A stretch of DNA of 13,643 nucleotides, taken from contig JBGSYJ010000014.1 of assembly GCA_041750915.1 (NCBI GenBank), positions 1-13,643 on the forward strand, read 5' to 3'. The translations under genes and the position numbers were made by a program. The notes beneath the pieces are model-generated. The model did not search any database. It worked only from the letters and a program-made list of their open reading frames with translations, and was not told the origin of the DNA. Origin of the DNA: JBGSYJ01 sp041750915. Its GTDB lineage: Bacteria > Acidobacteriota > Thermoanaerobaculia > Gp7-AA8. Positions 6,303-12,004 of the stretch are shown here, in pieces; position 1 is the first letter of the stretch; the number at the start of each line of letters is the position of its first letter.

Positions 6303-8269
6303 GTTCCGCTACCTTCGACGGGCGACATCAGCAGATCGATCTTTCCCTCAGCATTGGATGAAGCTCCCGCGGCAGGCGTCTGAAAAATCACGCGTCCGCT
6401 CCCGAATGTCTTGACCAGATATCCCGCCGCGGTCGCTTCCGCCACTGCGCTGCGTGCATCGAGTCCCCGCAGGTCGGGAACCATCGCAGTCTTCGAGTTG
6501 CTCTTCCGCTCTACGGCTTTTCCTTCCGACACAGTCTGCGAAAATGCAGCCAGCTTGACGTGTGGAAGCACGATCTGCCGTTCAGGAAGCGAAGGCTCGA
6601 CCCGCAGATACCGAAGCGACTGCTCTGCGATCTCGCGAAACGCCGGAGCTGCGACGGTGCCGCCGTACCCACCACCTCTCGGCTCATCGATGACGACGAG
6701 AATCGCGAGCCGCGGCCGGTCTGCCGGCACGTATCCGACGAAGGAAGCAACAGTGTGGCTCGGATGGTACCCACCTCGCACAGCCTTTTGTGCAGTACCC
6801 GTCTTGCCCGCGACCGCGTACTGCGCGAGAGCCGCCTCCTTCCCCGTACCTCGCGTGACGACGGTCTTGAGCAATTCGTTGAGGATGGCAGCCGTCTTTT
6901 CCGACACCACCGGACGCGGCGCTTTCCGCTCCGGCTTATAGATCGTGTTTCCCTCGTTGTCGACGACTCGCTCGACGATTCGAGGCTCGACTGTTCGTCC
7001 TCCGTTGGCAATAATCGCTGCGGCGCGAACGAGCTGAAGGGGCGTCACCGCGATTTCCTGACCGATGGAGATCACAGCAGTGGAGAGCTTCGACCAGCGC
7101 GCTGTTTTTCTCAGCAGCCCGGAACCCTCGCCTGGAAGCGCCAGTCCCGTCTGCTCGCCGAATCCAAAGTCACGAAGATACCGATAGAGCCGCTCCTGCC
7201 CCAGTCCCAGTCCGACACGGATCGTACCGACGTTCGACGACTTGGCCATCACGTCCTCGAACGAGATCAGTCCGTACTGATGGTTGTCATGCTCCCGGAT
7301 ACGAATGTTCGCGATCTCGATGAATCCGGGACCGCAGTCGAGTATCTGGGACGGCGTCACAATCTCTTCTTCGAGACCAGCCGCAGCCGTGACAATCTTC
7401 AATGTCGAGCCCGGTTCGTAGAGATCCTGAACCGGCCGGTTCCTCCATGCGTTCGGACCGAACTCGCGGAAGCGGTTCGGGTCGAAGGTAGGGTACGACG
7501 CCATCGCCAGGATCGCGCCGTCCTGCGGATCCATCACGATCACGGACCCGCCGACCGCTCGGTATCTGTCGACAGTTTCCTTGAGAGTCCGCTCCGCCAC
7601 GAACTGGATCACTTCGTCGATGGTGAGAACGACGTGTTTTCCATCCACGGCGGCATTGGTTCCTTCGCCACCGACGAGATACATGCCGCGCCTGGCATCC
7701 CGGAGCAGCGTCACCTTGCCCGGCCGCCCCTTCACGAAAGAATCAAAGGAGTATTCGACGCCTGCAAGGCCCTCACCGTCGATGCCGACATATCCGAGGA
7801 CGTTCGCGGCAAGACTCCCCTTCGGGTAGGAACGGCGGTGCTCTTCGAGGGCGTAGATTCCGGGGAGGCGGAGCGCGCGGACTGCAGCGCTCACCTCCGG
7901 GGTGACCTGGCGCTTGATCCAGGCGAACTCTCCTCTGCCTCGGAGCCGCTTCTCGAGGTCGGCATCCGACACGCCGAGTCCCGGCACCGTTGAAAGCATC
8001 TTCGCTGTCCGCTTCCAGTCGCCGACCGCCTGAGGGTCAGCGTAGATCGATTCGACAGTTACGCTTTCGGCGAGCACGCGCCCGCGCGTGTCACGCACAG
8101 AACCGCGGACAGGAGTCAGCGAAAGCGTGCGCTCCTGTTGTCTTGCAGCGCGGGTCACGTAGTCGTCGTGCTTCATCACCTGCACGTGAATGAGCCGGGC
8201 CGCGACGACCAGTCCCCATGCTGTGAGACCGGCGAACAGAAAGATGAGGCGCTTCTTCGAGAGCGACAT
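6299..8269 (-). CDS. ftsI: peptidoglycan D,D-transpeptidase FtsI (class B PBP) with a PASTA domain
   Basis: This is the divisome transpeptidase that cross-links septal peptidoglycan in the periplasm. The 656-residue protein has one N-terminal membrane helix (about 8-26), a class B dimerisation or pedestal region (RGSVRDTRGRVLAES near 55-69), and a transpeptidase domain. All three active-site motifs are present: STLK at 288-291, SSN at 344-346, and KTGT at 489-492. A single PASTA domain occupies about 593-651 (MVPDLRGLDARSAV onward). A PASTA tail is known in sporulation and Gram-positive PBPs as well as in several Gram-negative phyla, and is absent from E. coli FtsI. The ATG start has GGAG upstream and directly precedes the membrane helix. 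It overlaps murE by four bases at its end. A 79-base gap without a recognisable feature separates it from ftsL. Confidence 0.96.
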   Translation of the reverse strand: MSLSKKRLIFLFAGLTAWGLVVAARLIHVQVMKHDDYVTRAARQQERTLSLTPVRGSVRDTRGRVLAESVTVESIYADPQAVGDWKRTAKMLSTVPGLGVSDADLEKRLRGRGEFAWIKRQVTPEVSAAVRALRLPGIYALEEHRRSYPKGSLAANVLGYVGIDGEGLAGVEYSFDSFVKGRPGKVTLLRDARRGMYLVGGEGTNAAVDGKHVVLTIDEVIQFVAERTLKETVDRYRAVGGSVIVMDPQDGAILAMASYPTFDPNRFREFGPNAWRNRPVQDLYEPGSTLKIVTAAAGLEEEIVTPSQILDCGPGFIEIANIRIREHDNHQYGLISFEDVMAKSSNVGTIRVGLGLGQERLYRYLRDFGFGEQTGLALPGEGSGLLRKTARWSKLSTAVISIGQEIAVTPLQLVRAAAIIANGGRTVEPRIVERVVDNEGNTIYKPERKAPRPVVSEKTAAILNELLKTVVTRGTGKEAALAQYAVAGKTGTAQKAVRGGYHPSHTVASFVGYVPADRPRLAILVVIDEPRGGGYGGTVAAPAFREIAEQSLRYLRVEPSLPERQIVLPHVKLAAFSQTVSEGKAVERKSNSKTAMVPDLRGLDARSAVAEATAAGYLVKTFGSGRVIFQTPAAGASSNAEGKIDLLMSPVEGSGT

Positions 8270-8348
8270 CAGAGTCGCTCCGTTGCGCAGACGCTTGCCG
8301 CACGGCGAGGGCCGGACGTTCCAGCCCCACCAAACTGGACCACTGTTC

Positions 8349-8705
8349 TCATCGCTCGCTCGCCGCCTGCTGCTGATGTGCTGGAGCGATTCTGACGAGG
8401 CGGTCCGAATCAGTGGCGCGGAGTCCGAGAGAGATTGCCTTCGATTCCACGGTGCCGAGGGCTGTCAATCGCTCGATTTCCAGCCTGCGGTCCTTGTTCT
8501 GATTCTCCAGCTCTTCACGGGCCGCCTGAAGGCGCGTTGCTTCACGGCCCAGCCGTATGACTTCTATGTTCTGCCATGTGAAAAGAAGAAGGAACAAACC
8601 GAGAGGAACACCAAGAGAGAGAACGGCGAAAAGCTCACGCAGGCGCTGGCGGTCACGCTCGCGGACGATATGTGCGTTCTCTATGGGTCGCTTCTGCGTG
8701 TACAT
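8349..8705 (-). CDS. ftsL: cell division protein FtsL-like
   Basis: A 118-residue bitopic membrane protein lies between rsmH and ftsI, where ftsL is always found. A charged cytoplasmic N-terminus (about 1-24) is followed by one hydrophobic helix (about 25-43). A charged segment with heptad-like spacing follows (REATRLQAAREELENQNKDRR, about 54-74), a probable periplasmic coiled coil. FtsL pairs with FtsB and FtsQ to recruit and activate FtsW-FtsI. FtsL sequences diverge strongly, so the call rests on position, size and topology more than on sequence. The ribosome site before the ATG is weak (GGCGGAATC), and the leader contains a G-rich repeat region. Confidence 0.85.
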   Translation of the reverse strand: MYTQKRPIENAHIVRERDRQRLRELFAVLSLGVPLGLFLLLFTWQNIEVIRLGREATRLQAAREELENQNKDRRLEIERLTALGTVESKAISLGLRATDSDRLVRIAPAHQQQAASER

Positions 8706-8730
8706 GATTCCGCCGCGCGAAACCAGTTAA

Positions 8731-8854
8731 CAAGGGTGAAGATCTGCCTACAAGCACGATCGAAGTCCCATCACACGCACCCACCCCAACACGCACCACC
8801 CCTCCCGGCTCCCCGACGCACACACACCCAGCCCTTCCCCAACCTTCACCCTTG
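8731..8854. repeat. short inverted repeat flanking a C-rich tract before ftsL
   Basis: CAAGGGTGAAG at 8731-8741 is exactly complementary to CTTCACCCTTG at 8844-8854. Between them is a nearly G-free stretch on the plus strand (C, A and T), which is G-rich on the transcribed strand. The 11-bp arms could bring the ends of the ftsL leader together. Function unknown. Confidence 0.45.
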
Positions 8855-8873
8855 CTACCTGGCTTCCCGCACA

Positions 8874-8892
8874 CCCTCCTCCCGGCCCACCC
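8874..8892 (-). other. predicted G-quadruplex motif in the ftsL leader
   Basis: On the minus strand four GGG runs are separated by loops of one, two and four bases (GGG-T-GGG-CC-GGG-AGGA-GGG). It lies about 170 bases before the ftsL start on the transcribed strand. Short loops favour folding, but this is predicted from the pattern alone. Confidence 0.55.
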
Positions 8893-8918
8893 GGGTTCTG
8901 CCCTACCACCCAACCACC

Positions 8919-8983
8919 AGTTGTGAGTTCTGAGTTCTGAGTTCCCACCCGCCCGTTCCACTCACAACTCAGAACTCACAACT
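8919..8983. repeat. inverted repeat of GAGTTCT/GTTGTGA heptamers
   Basis: The left arm 8919-8942 and the right arm 8960-8983 match at 23 of 24 positions around a 17-nt pyrimidine-rich spacer. Each arm is tandem 7-nt units of GAGTTCT with a GAGTTGT variant. It begins about 15 bases past the rsmH stop, in the rsmH-ftsL spacer. The tandem register allows more than one hairpin alignment. Confidence 0.85.
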
Positions 8984-8998
8984 CAGAACTTCTTAACG

Positions 8999-9973
8999 TC
9001 ATAGCTTCTCCGCCACTCTCAACTTCGCGCTCCGCGCCCGCGGATTGCGCGCTGCTTCCTCTTCATCTGCTTCAATCGGCCGGCGCGAGATCTGCCTGAT
9101 CACCGCCTTCGCCCCGCAACCGCAAACCGGCATCCCGGGAGGGCACGTGCATTGCCCTTCGAGCCGGCGGAACAGTCTCTTGACGATCCGATCTTCGAGA
9201 GAATGGAACGAGATCACTACGATTCGTCCGCCCGATATGAGCCGCTCTGTGGCTGACTCGAGAAACTCCTCAAGCTCTACCAATTCGCGGTTGACGGCAA
9301 TCCGCAGCGCCTGAAATGTCAGCGTCGCCGGATCGATCCGATCCCCGCGCGGCTTCTTTACTGACCGGATGATCTCGGACAGCTGCGCGGTCGTGGTGAT
9401 CGGCGCTTCGACACGCGCTGCGACGATGGCACGGGCAATCCTCCGCGCCATCGGCTCCTCGCCGTAGTCACGCAGAATCGTAACCAGCTCGTACTCCTCG
9501 GCGGTGTTCACCAGATCCGCCGCGGAGTCGCCGCTCGCCCCCATACGCATATCCAGCGGGCCGTCGAAACGGAACGAGAACCCCCGCTCCGCATCATCCA
9601 GCTGCATCGACGAGACGCCAAGATCGGCCAGAAGACCGTCGATCTCTTCGATCCCTTCTCTCTTCAGTATTTCAATGAGCGATTCGTGACGACTTTCGAT
9701 CAGCGTGACTCTGTCGCCAAACGTGTCCAGCCTGCGGCCGGCCAGCTCGAGCGCCCTGGGGTCGCGGTCAATTCCGACCAGACGCACACCCGGATAGCGC
9801 TTCAGCAGGCCTTCAGCATGCCCCCCCAGCCCGACCGTCGCATCGACGAGCACACCCTCGCGTTGCACCGGCCGTAGATACTCGAGAACCTCGTCCAACA
9901 GAACGGGCGCATGTTGAAAGGATGAAGGATGAAGAGTGAAGGATGAATCCGGGTCTTCCTCGTCTGAGTCCAT
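8999..9973 (-). CDS. rsmH: 16S rRNA (cytosine(1402)-N(4))-methyltransferase RsmH
   Basis: RsmH (MraW) methylates N4 of C1402 in the 16S rRNA decoding centre using S-adenosylmethionine. Numbering from the ATG at 9973, the protein is 324 residues. The family start region HAPVLLDEVLEYL is at 21-33, the SAM motif VDATVGLGGHAEGLL at 43-57, GIDRDPRAL at 67-75, LADLGVSSMQLDDAERGFSF at 115-134, and RIVVISFHSLEDRIVK at 250-265. A cysteine cluster (C275, C277, C284, C286) follows, typical of the family. The start needs care: residues 10-19 (SSFTLHPSSF and neighbours) are encoded by a heptamer repeat array, and no in-frame ATG lies between that array and the conserved HAPVLL. The 20-residue leader is therefore probably translated, or a non-ATG start is used. 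The ribosome site before 9973 is weak. Confidence 0.95.
   Translation of the reverse strand: MDSDEEDPDSSFTLHPSSFQHAPVLLDEVLEYLRPVQREGVLVDATVGLGGHAEGLLKRYPGVRLVGIDRDPRALELAGRRLDTFGDRVTLIESRHESLIEILKREGIEEIDGLLADLGVSSMQLDDAERGFSFRFDGPLDMRMGASGDSAADLVNTAEEYELVTILRDYGEEPMARRIARAIVAARVEAPITTTAQLSEIIRSVKKPRGDRIDPATLTFQALRIAVNRELVELEEFLESATERLISGGRIVVISFHSLEDRIVKRLFRRLEGQCTCPPGMPVCGCGAKAVIRQISRRPIEADEEEAARNPRARSAKLRVAEKL
9918..9947. repeat. AAGGATG heptamer array overlapping the 5' end of rsmH
   Basis: Four tandem 7-nt units (AAGGATG, AAGGATG, AAGAGTG, AAGGATG) plus two bases lie inside the rsmH reading frame and are read on the minus strand as TTCATCC units. They encode residues 10-19. Similar arrays in the opposite orientation lie at 10061-10075 and 10093-10120. 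Confidence 0.85.
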
Positions 9974-10019
9974 TCATTTCGTTCTTTCTCGCCCTGCTTC
10001 AGAAATCGGTGAAAGCTAA

Positions 10020-10075
10020 AGGATTAAGGATGAACACACGCACTCACCCGCCCACACTTCTTCATCCTTCATCCT
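10020..10075. repeat. inverted repeat of AAGGATG heptamers in the mraZ-rsmH spacer
   Basis: Arms 10020-10034 and 10061-10075 match at 14 of 15 positions around a 26-nt spacer. The element lies between the array inside rsmH (9918-9947) and the oppositely oriented array at 10093-10120, giving a nested pair of inverted repeats. Confidence 0.8.
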
Positions 10076-10092
10076 CTACCTGCCACCGACCC

Positions 10093-10120
10093 TTCATCTT
10101 TCATCTTTCATCTCTCATCT
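10093..10120 (+). repeat. TTCATCT heptamer array next to the mraZ stop
   Basis: Four 7-nt units (TTCATCT three times, then CTCATCT) end six bases before the mraZ stop codon. They are a diverged, inverted match to the rsmH array at 9918-9947 (C to T at the last base). The array is transcribed in the mraZ-rsmH spacer. Confidence 0.8.
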
Positions 10121-10126
10121 TTGCCT

Positions 10127-10561
10127 TCAGACTCCGTGGAGTTCGAGTTCCTTGAAATCGTCAGTAGTCATCGGCGTCTCTGCCAGCCGCTTCGTCATCC
10201 GCTCTTCGTTCCAGACGATCAGATGGTCCTGATTTCCCAGAACGACCACATCGTCCGAGATCGCGGCCACGTTCCGGAGGACGGCGGGAACCAGGAGCCT
10301 TCCCTGAGCGTCGAGGGTCCCGAGCTGTCCGAAGTAGTTGACCCGCTCGAGGAGCTTCGTTTTCGCGACGGAGCTGGACGGAACCTTCGCCAGCCGCGCC
10401 TGGTACTCCTGCCAAACGGGGAAGGGGTAAATCACCGCGCGCTCTCCGTCGAACGACGTGATAAAGCAGTCGAGCCCATATCGTTCTTCAATGATCCTGC
10501 GGAAGCCTGTCGGAACCTTGATTCGGCCCTTATCGTCGACTTTCGCCGGGGCATGCCCCAT
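10127..10561 (-). CDS. mraZ: transcriptional regulator MraZ
   Basis: MraZ is the DNA-binding protein encoded first in most dcw clusters. It forms ring-like oligomers and binds repeated boxes upstream of its own gene, regulating the cluster. From the chosen ATG the protein is 144 residues, the usual length. It has two SpoVT/AbrB-like MraZ domains, each with a DxxxR signature: DDKGR at 9-13 and DAQGR at 84-88. The frame is open upstream to an ATG at 10654, but those 31 residues do not look like MraZ and would put the start inside the operator. The ATG at 10559-10561 gives the family N-terminus (GHAPAKVDDKGRIKVP). A GTG two codons earlier is an alternative, with GTGGAAA upstream. It heads the cluster here, 153 bases from rsmH. 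Confidence 0.95.
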   Translation of the reverse strand: MGHAPAKVDDKGRIKVPTGFRRIIEERYGLDCFITSFDGERAVIYPFPVWQEYQARLAKVPSSSVAKTKLLERVNYFGQLGTLDAQGRLLVPAVLRNVAAISDDVVVLGNQDHLIVWNEERMTKRLAETPMTTDDFKELELHGV

Positions 10562-10598
10562 GAGCACATCGATTTCCACGGTTTGTAGAGTTCGCTCG

Positions 10599-10604
10599 TA
10601 TCTA
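10599..10604 (-). promoter_or_regulatory. possible -10 element of the mraZ promoter
   Basis: On the minus strand TAGATA lies 37 bases before the mraZ ATG, inside an A+T-richer stretch. A weak -35 candidate (TTCCCT at 10620-10625) stands 15 bases upstream, next to the GTGG(A/T) boxes. The match to consensus is modest, so this is a tentative assignment. Confidence 0.3.
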
Positions 10605-10629
10605 AATGAATGTTTTGTGAGGGAACCGT

Positions 10630-10664
10630 ACCACTCTTCTCCACTCCTGTCCACAAAATTCCAC
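10630..10664 (-). promoter_or_regulatory. predicted MraZ operator, four GTGG(A/T) boxes at 10-bp period
   Basis: On the minus strand GTGGA occurs at 10664-10660, 10654-10650 and 10644-10640, with GTGGT at 10634-10630. Each box is followed by a 5-nt spacer, so all four face the same side of the helix. In E. coli MraZ binds TGGGN repeats with 5-nt spacers, and other bacteria use similar GTGG-containing direct repeats. The site lies 69-103 bases upstream of the mraZ ATG, just before the likely promoter. Further single GTGGA motifs occur at 10575-10579 (same strand) and, inverted, at 10668-10672. Confidence 0.8.
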
Positions 10665-10673
10665 TACGTGGAG

Positions 10674-10710
10674 AAAAAAAGGCCAAGTAGCGGCGGATTC
10701 CGATCCGCCG
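10674..10710 (-). terminator. possible terminator of the DUF1232 gene
   Basis: A perfect 8-bp stem with a 4-nt loop (10691-10710) is followed on the minus strand, 10 nt later, by seven T residues (10680-10674). The distance between stem and T-run is too long for a textbook terminator. The T-run may instead serve the mraZ promoter as an upstream A+T tract. Confidence 0.3.
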
Positions 10711-10797
10711 TGCCTCAGGATCGTCTGGACTTGCGCGTTCTGGGGCGACGACCCGGGATGAATGCCCCACATGTCGTGCCCCTTCACTCCCTGGAAT

Positions 10798-10819
10798 GAG
10801 GGACATCGGAATGTCCCTC
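10798..10819. repeat. hairpin just downstream of the DUF1232 gene
   Basis: GAGGGACAT (10798-10806) and ATGTCCCTC (10811-10819) form a perfect 9-bp stem with a 4-nt loop. It starts 12 bases after the DUF1232 stop codon on that gene's strand. There is no T-run, so it could be an RNA-stabilising 3' hairpin or a dispersed palindrome. A further imperfect inverted repeat (GGGGCGACGAC near 10742, GTCGTGCCCC near 10773) lies beyond it. Confidence 0.5.
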
Positions 10820-10830
10820 TACTTCCTTCC

Positions 10831-11313
10831 CTATTCGAAGGTTTTCTTGACGAACTTCGTAAACTTCGCCGGGACCAGCTTGTCGACCGATCCCAGAACC
10901 TTGCGGATCATCTCCAGCACATCCCCGTCGCCGCTCCAGTGCTTCCTGACGATGGCCACATCGACGTCGTTGAGAAGACGGTTGAGGATGTAGACGCCGA
11001 AGACGAGATCATCCAGGAGGCCGACCCCGAGAAAATCAGGGATAACATCAAGGGGGAAGAGGTAATACGCGATGCCGCTGCCGAGGAGAATCTTGTGGTT
11101 CGAGCCGACGCGCGGATCGTTGGCAAGCCTCCAGAGGAGAATGAACACGTCGGGGACCAGCAGCAGGTACTCCCCCATCTTGCCCAGCTTCGCGGCCCGG
11201 GCTTCGAGGTTCTTTCTCAACCTGTCGTAGAAACGGTTTGCCCGTTCCTCGGAAACGTCACCGACGGCTTCCATCGCATCGAGACCCGCAGAAGGGTCAG
11301 ATTCGGTTGTCAT
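10831..11313 (-). CDS. DUF1232 (YkvA-like) membrane-associated protein
   Basis: The 160-residue protein carries the DUF1232 signature YYLFPLDVIPDFLGVGLLDDL at 83-103 between hydrophobic segments (about 48-63 and 96-111). Its N-terminus is charged. The family is widespread, has no established biochemical role, and is usually thought to be membrane-associated. The ATG start has a good ribosome site (AGGAG, eight bases upstream). The gene lies 25 bases after the stop of the next gene upstream on the same strand, so the two are probably co-transcribed. It is followed by hairpins and then by the mraZ operator. Nothing here links it to the dcw cluster beyond position. Confidence 0.85.
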   Translation of the reverse strand: MTTESDPSAGLDAMEAVGDVSEERANRFYDRLRKNLEARAAKLGKMGEYLLLVPDVFILLWRLANDPRVGSNHKILLGSGIAYYLFPLDVIPDFLGVGLLDDLVFGVYILNRLLNDVDVAIVRKHWSGDGDVLEMIRKVLGSVDKLVPAKFTKFVKKTFE

Positions 11314-11338
11314 TTTCTCAGCTCCTGAACATTCGATT

Positions 11339-11815
11339 CTAGTCAGCTCGAAGTGGTGGTGGATCCGCCCCGCCCGGTCCGATCCGCACGATCAGGCCCC
11401 CGGCGACAATCCGCACTTCCTCCACCTCGGCATCGACAAATGTTGGCAAGAATCGATCCAATCGGATCGTCAGAGTCATCGTCTCGGGGTGCAACTCCAC
11501 GCCCTCGGCCAGGGCCATCGAACCGAACAGCTGGAACAGGAGTTTCGGCAGAGGGATGAAGCCAAACGCAGAAATGCTCTCGAGAGGGACCTCGATGACG
11601 CTGCCTCGAGGAGTGATCCTTCGGATCGCGAGACGGAACGGAAGCGAGATTCCCTTGATCAGCTTTCCCGAAATACCGATCTGGCCGGGAGCGAAGTCCA
11701 GGCGAAGCTCCCCCACCGGCGCTTTACGCGCTGCCACTTCCTGCCGAGCGATCTCAGTAAGCCGCGCCCCGGAGACTCGGAGCTCGAGCAGATCCCACTG
11801 AATCAGTCGTGTCAT
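11339..11815 (-). CDS. hypothetical protein, 158 residues
   Basis: I do not recognise this protein. It has no clear signal peptide and no strong membrane helix. The sequence is rich in alternating beta-like segments (ELRLDFAPGQIGISGKL near 36-52, AIRRITPRGSVIEVPLESI near 63-81, TLTIRLDRFLP near 114-124, VEEVRIVAGGLIVRIG near 131-146). This layout somewhat recalls lipid-binding proteins of the DUF2993 or LmeA kind, a weak resemblance only. Codon usage and frame integrity look like a real gene, and it lies 25 bases upstream of the DUF1232 gene in a likely two-gene operon. The start is the ATG at 11813-11815, with only a weak ribosome site (AGGG). It is divergent from carB across a 189-base gap. 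Confidence 0.75.
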   Translation of the reverse strand: MTRLIQWDLLELRVSGARLTEIARQEVAARKAPVGELRLDFAPGQIGISGKLIKGISLPFRLAIRRITPRGSVIEVPLESISAFGFIPLPKLLFQLFGSMALAEGVELHPETMTLTIRLDRFLPTFVDAEVEEVRIVAGGLIVRIGPGGADPPPLRAD

Positions 11816-11841
11816 GATGGTTCAGCCCTGCCGCGTATTAT

Positions 11842-11929
11842 GTGTCATCCTGAGCGCAGCGAAGGATCCCCCGGAGACTTGCAGAATCGCCACGAGGAAA
11901 GGGATCCTTCGCTGCGCTCAGGATGACAC
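11842..11929. repeat. perfect 29-bp inverted repeat (CATCCTGAGCGCAGCGAAGG family)
   Basis: Arms 11842-11870 and 11901-11929 are perfectly complementary over 29 bp, around a 30-nt spacer. Sequences of this type occur as dispersed repeats in many unrelated bacterial genomes from soil and sediment (general knowledge). It fills much of the gap between the divergent carB and the hypothetical gene, so it could separate or influence both promoters. A diverged single arm is at 14-42. Confidence 0.95.
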
Positions 11930-11951
11930 TCCGGCGCAAACCTCGCCCCTT

Positions 11952-11985
11952 TTCTGAATTCTGAATTCTTAATTCTGAATTCTCT
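11952..11985 (+). repeat. TTCTGAA heptamer array in the carB leader
   Basis: Four tandem units (TTCTGAA, TTCTGAA, TTCTTAA, TTCTGAA) plus a partial fifth end 19 bases before the carB ATG. The unit contains GAATTC, itself a palindrome. No separate inverted arm is visible. It occupies the position where the carB ribosome site and promoter elements are expected, and no good Shine-Dalgarno sequence is seen. Confidence 0.85.
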
Positions 11986-12004
11986 TATATCATCGCCCTT
12001 CGAG

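Noticed and set aside
4890..6383. A 497-codon plus-strand open frame antisense to murE
   Set aside because: It is the complement of a clear murE with all motifs; the protein is rich in Arg, His and Asp, as expected of an antisense shadow.
6560..7993. A 477-codon plus-strand open frame antisense to ftsI
   Set aside because: ftsI on the other strand has all transpeptidase motifs; this frame has no recognisable domain.
8190..8933. A 247-codon plus-strand open frame across ftsL and its leader
   Set aside because: It is antisense to ftsI and ftsL and ends in a translated C-rich repeat tract.
9918..10120. A possible CRISPR-like array
   Set aside because: Units are 7 nt and contiguous without unique spacers, and arms are inverted; no cas genes are present.
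10562..10654. An upstream ATG that would lengthen MraZ by 31 residues
   Set aside because: The extra residues do not resemble MraZ, and the start would lie within the predicted operator; the family N-terminus begins at the ATG at 10561.
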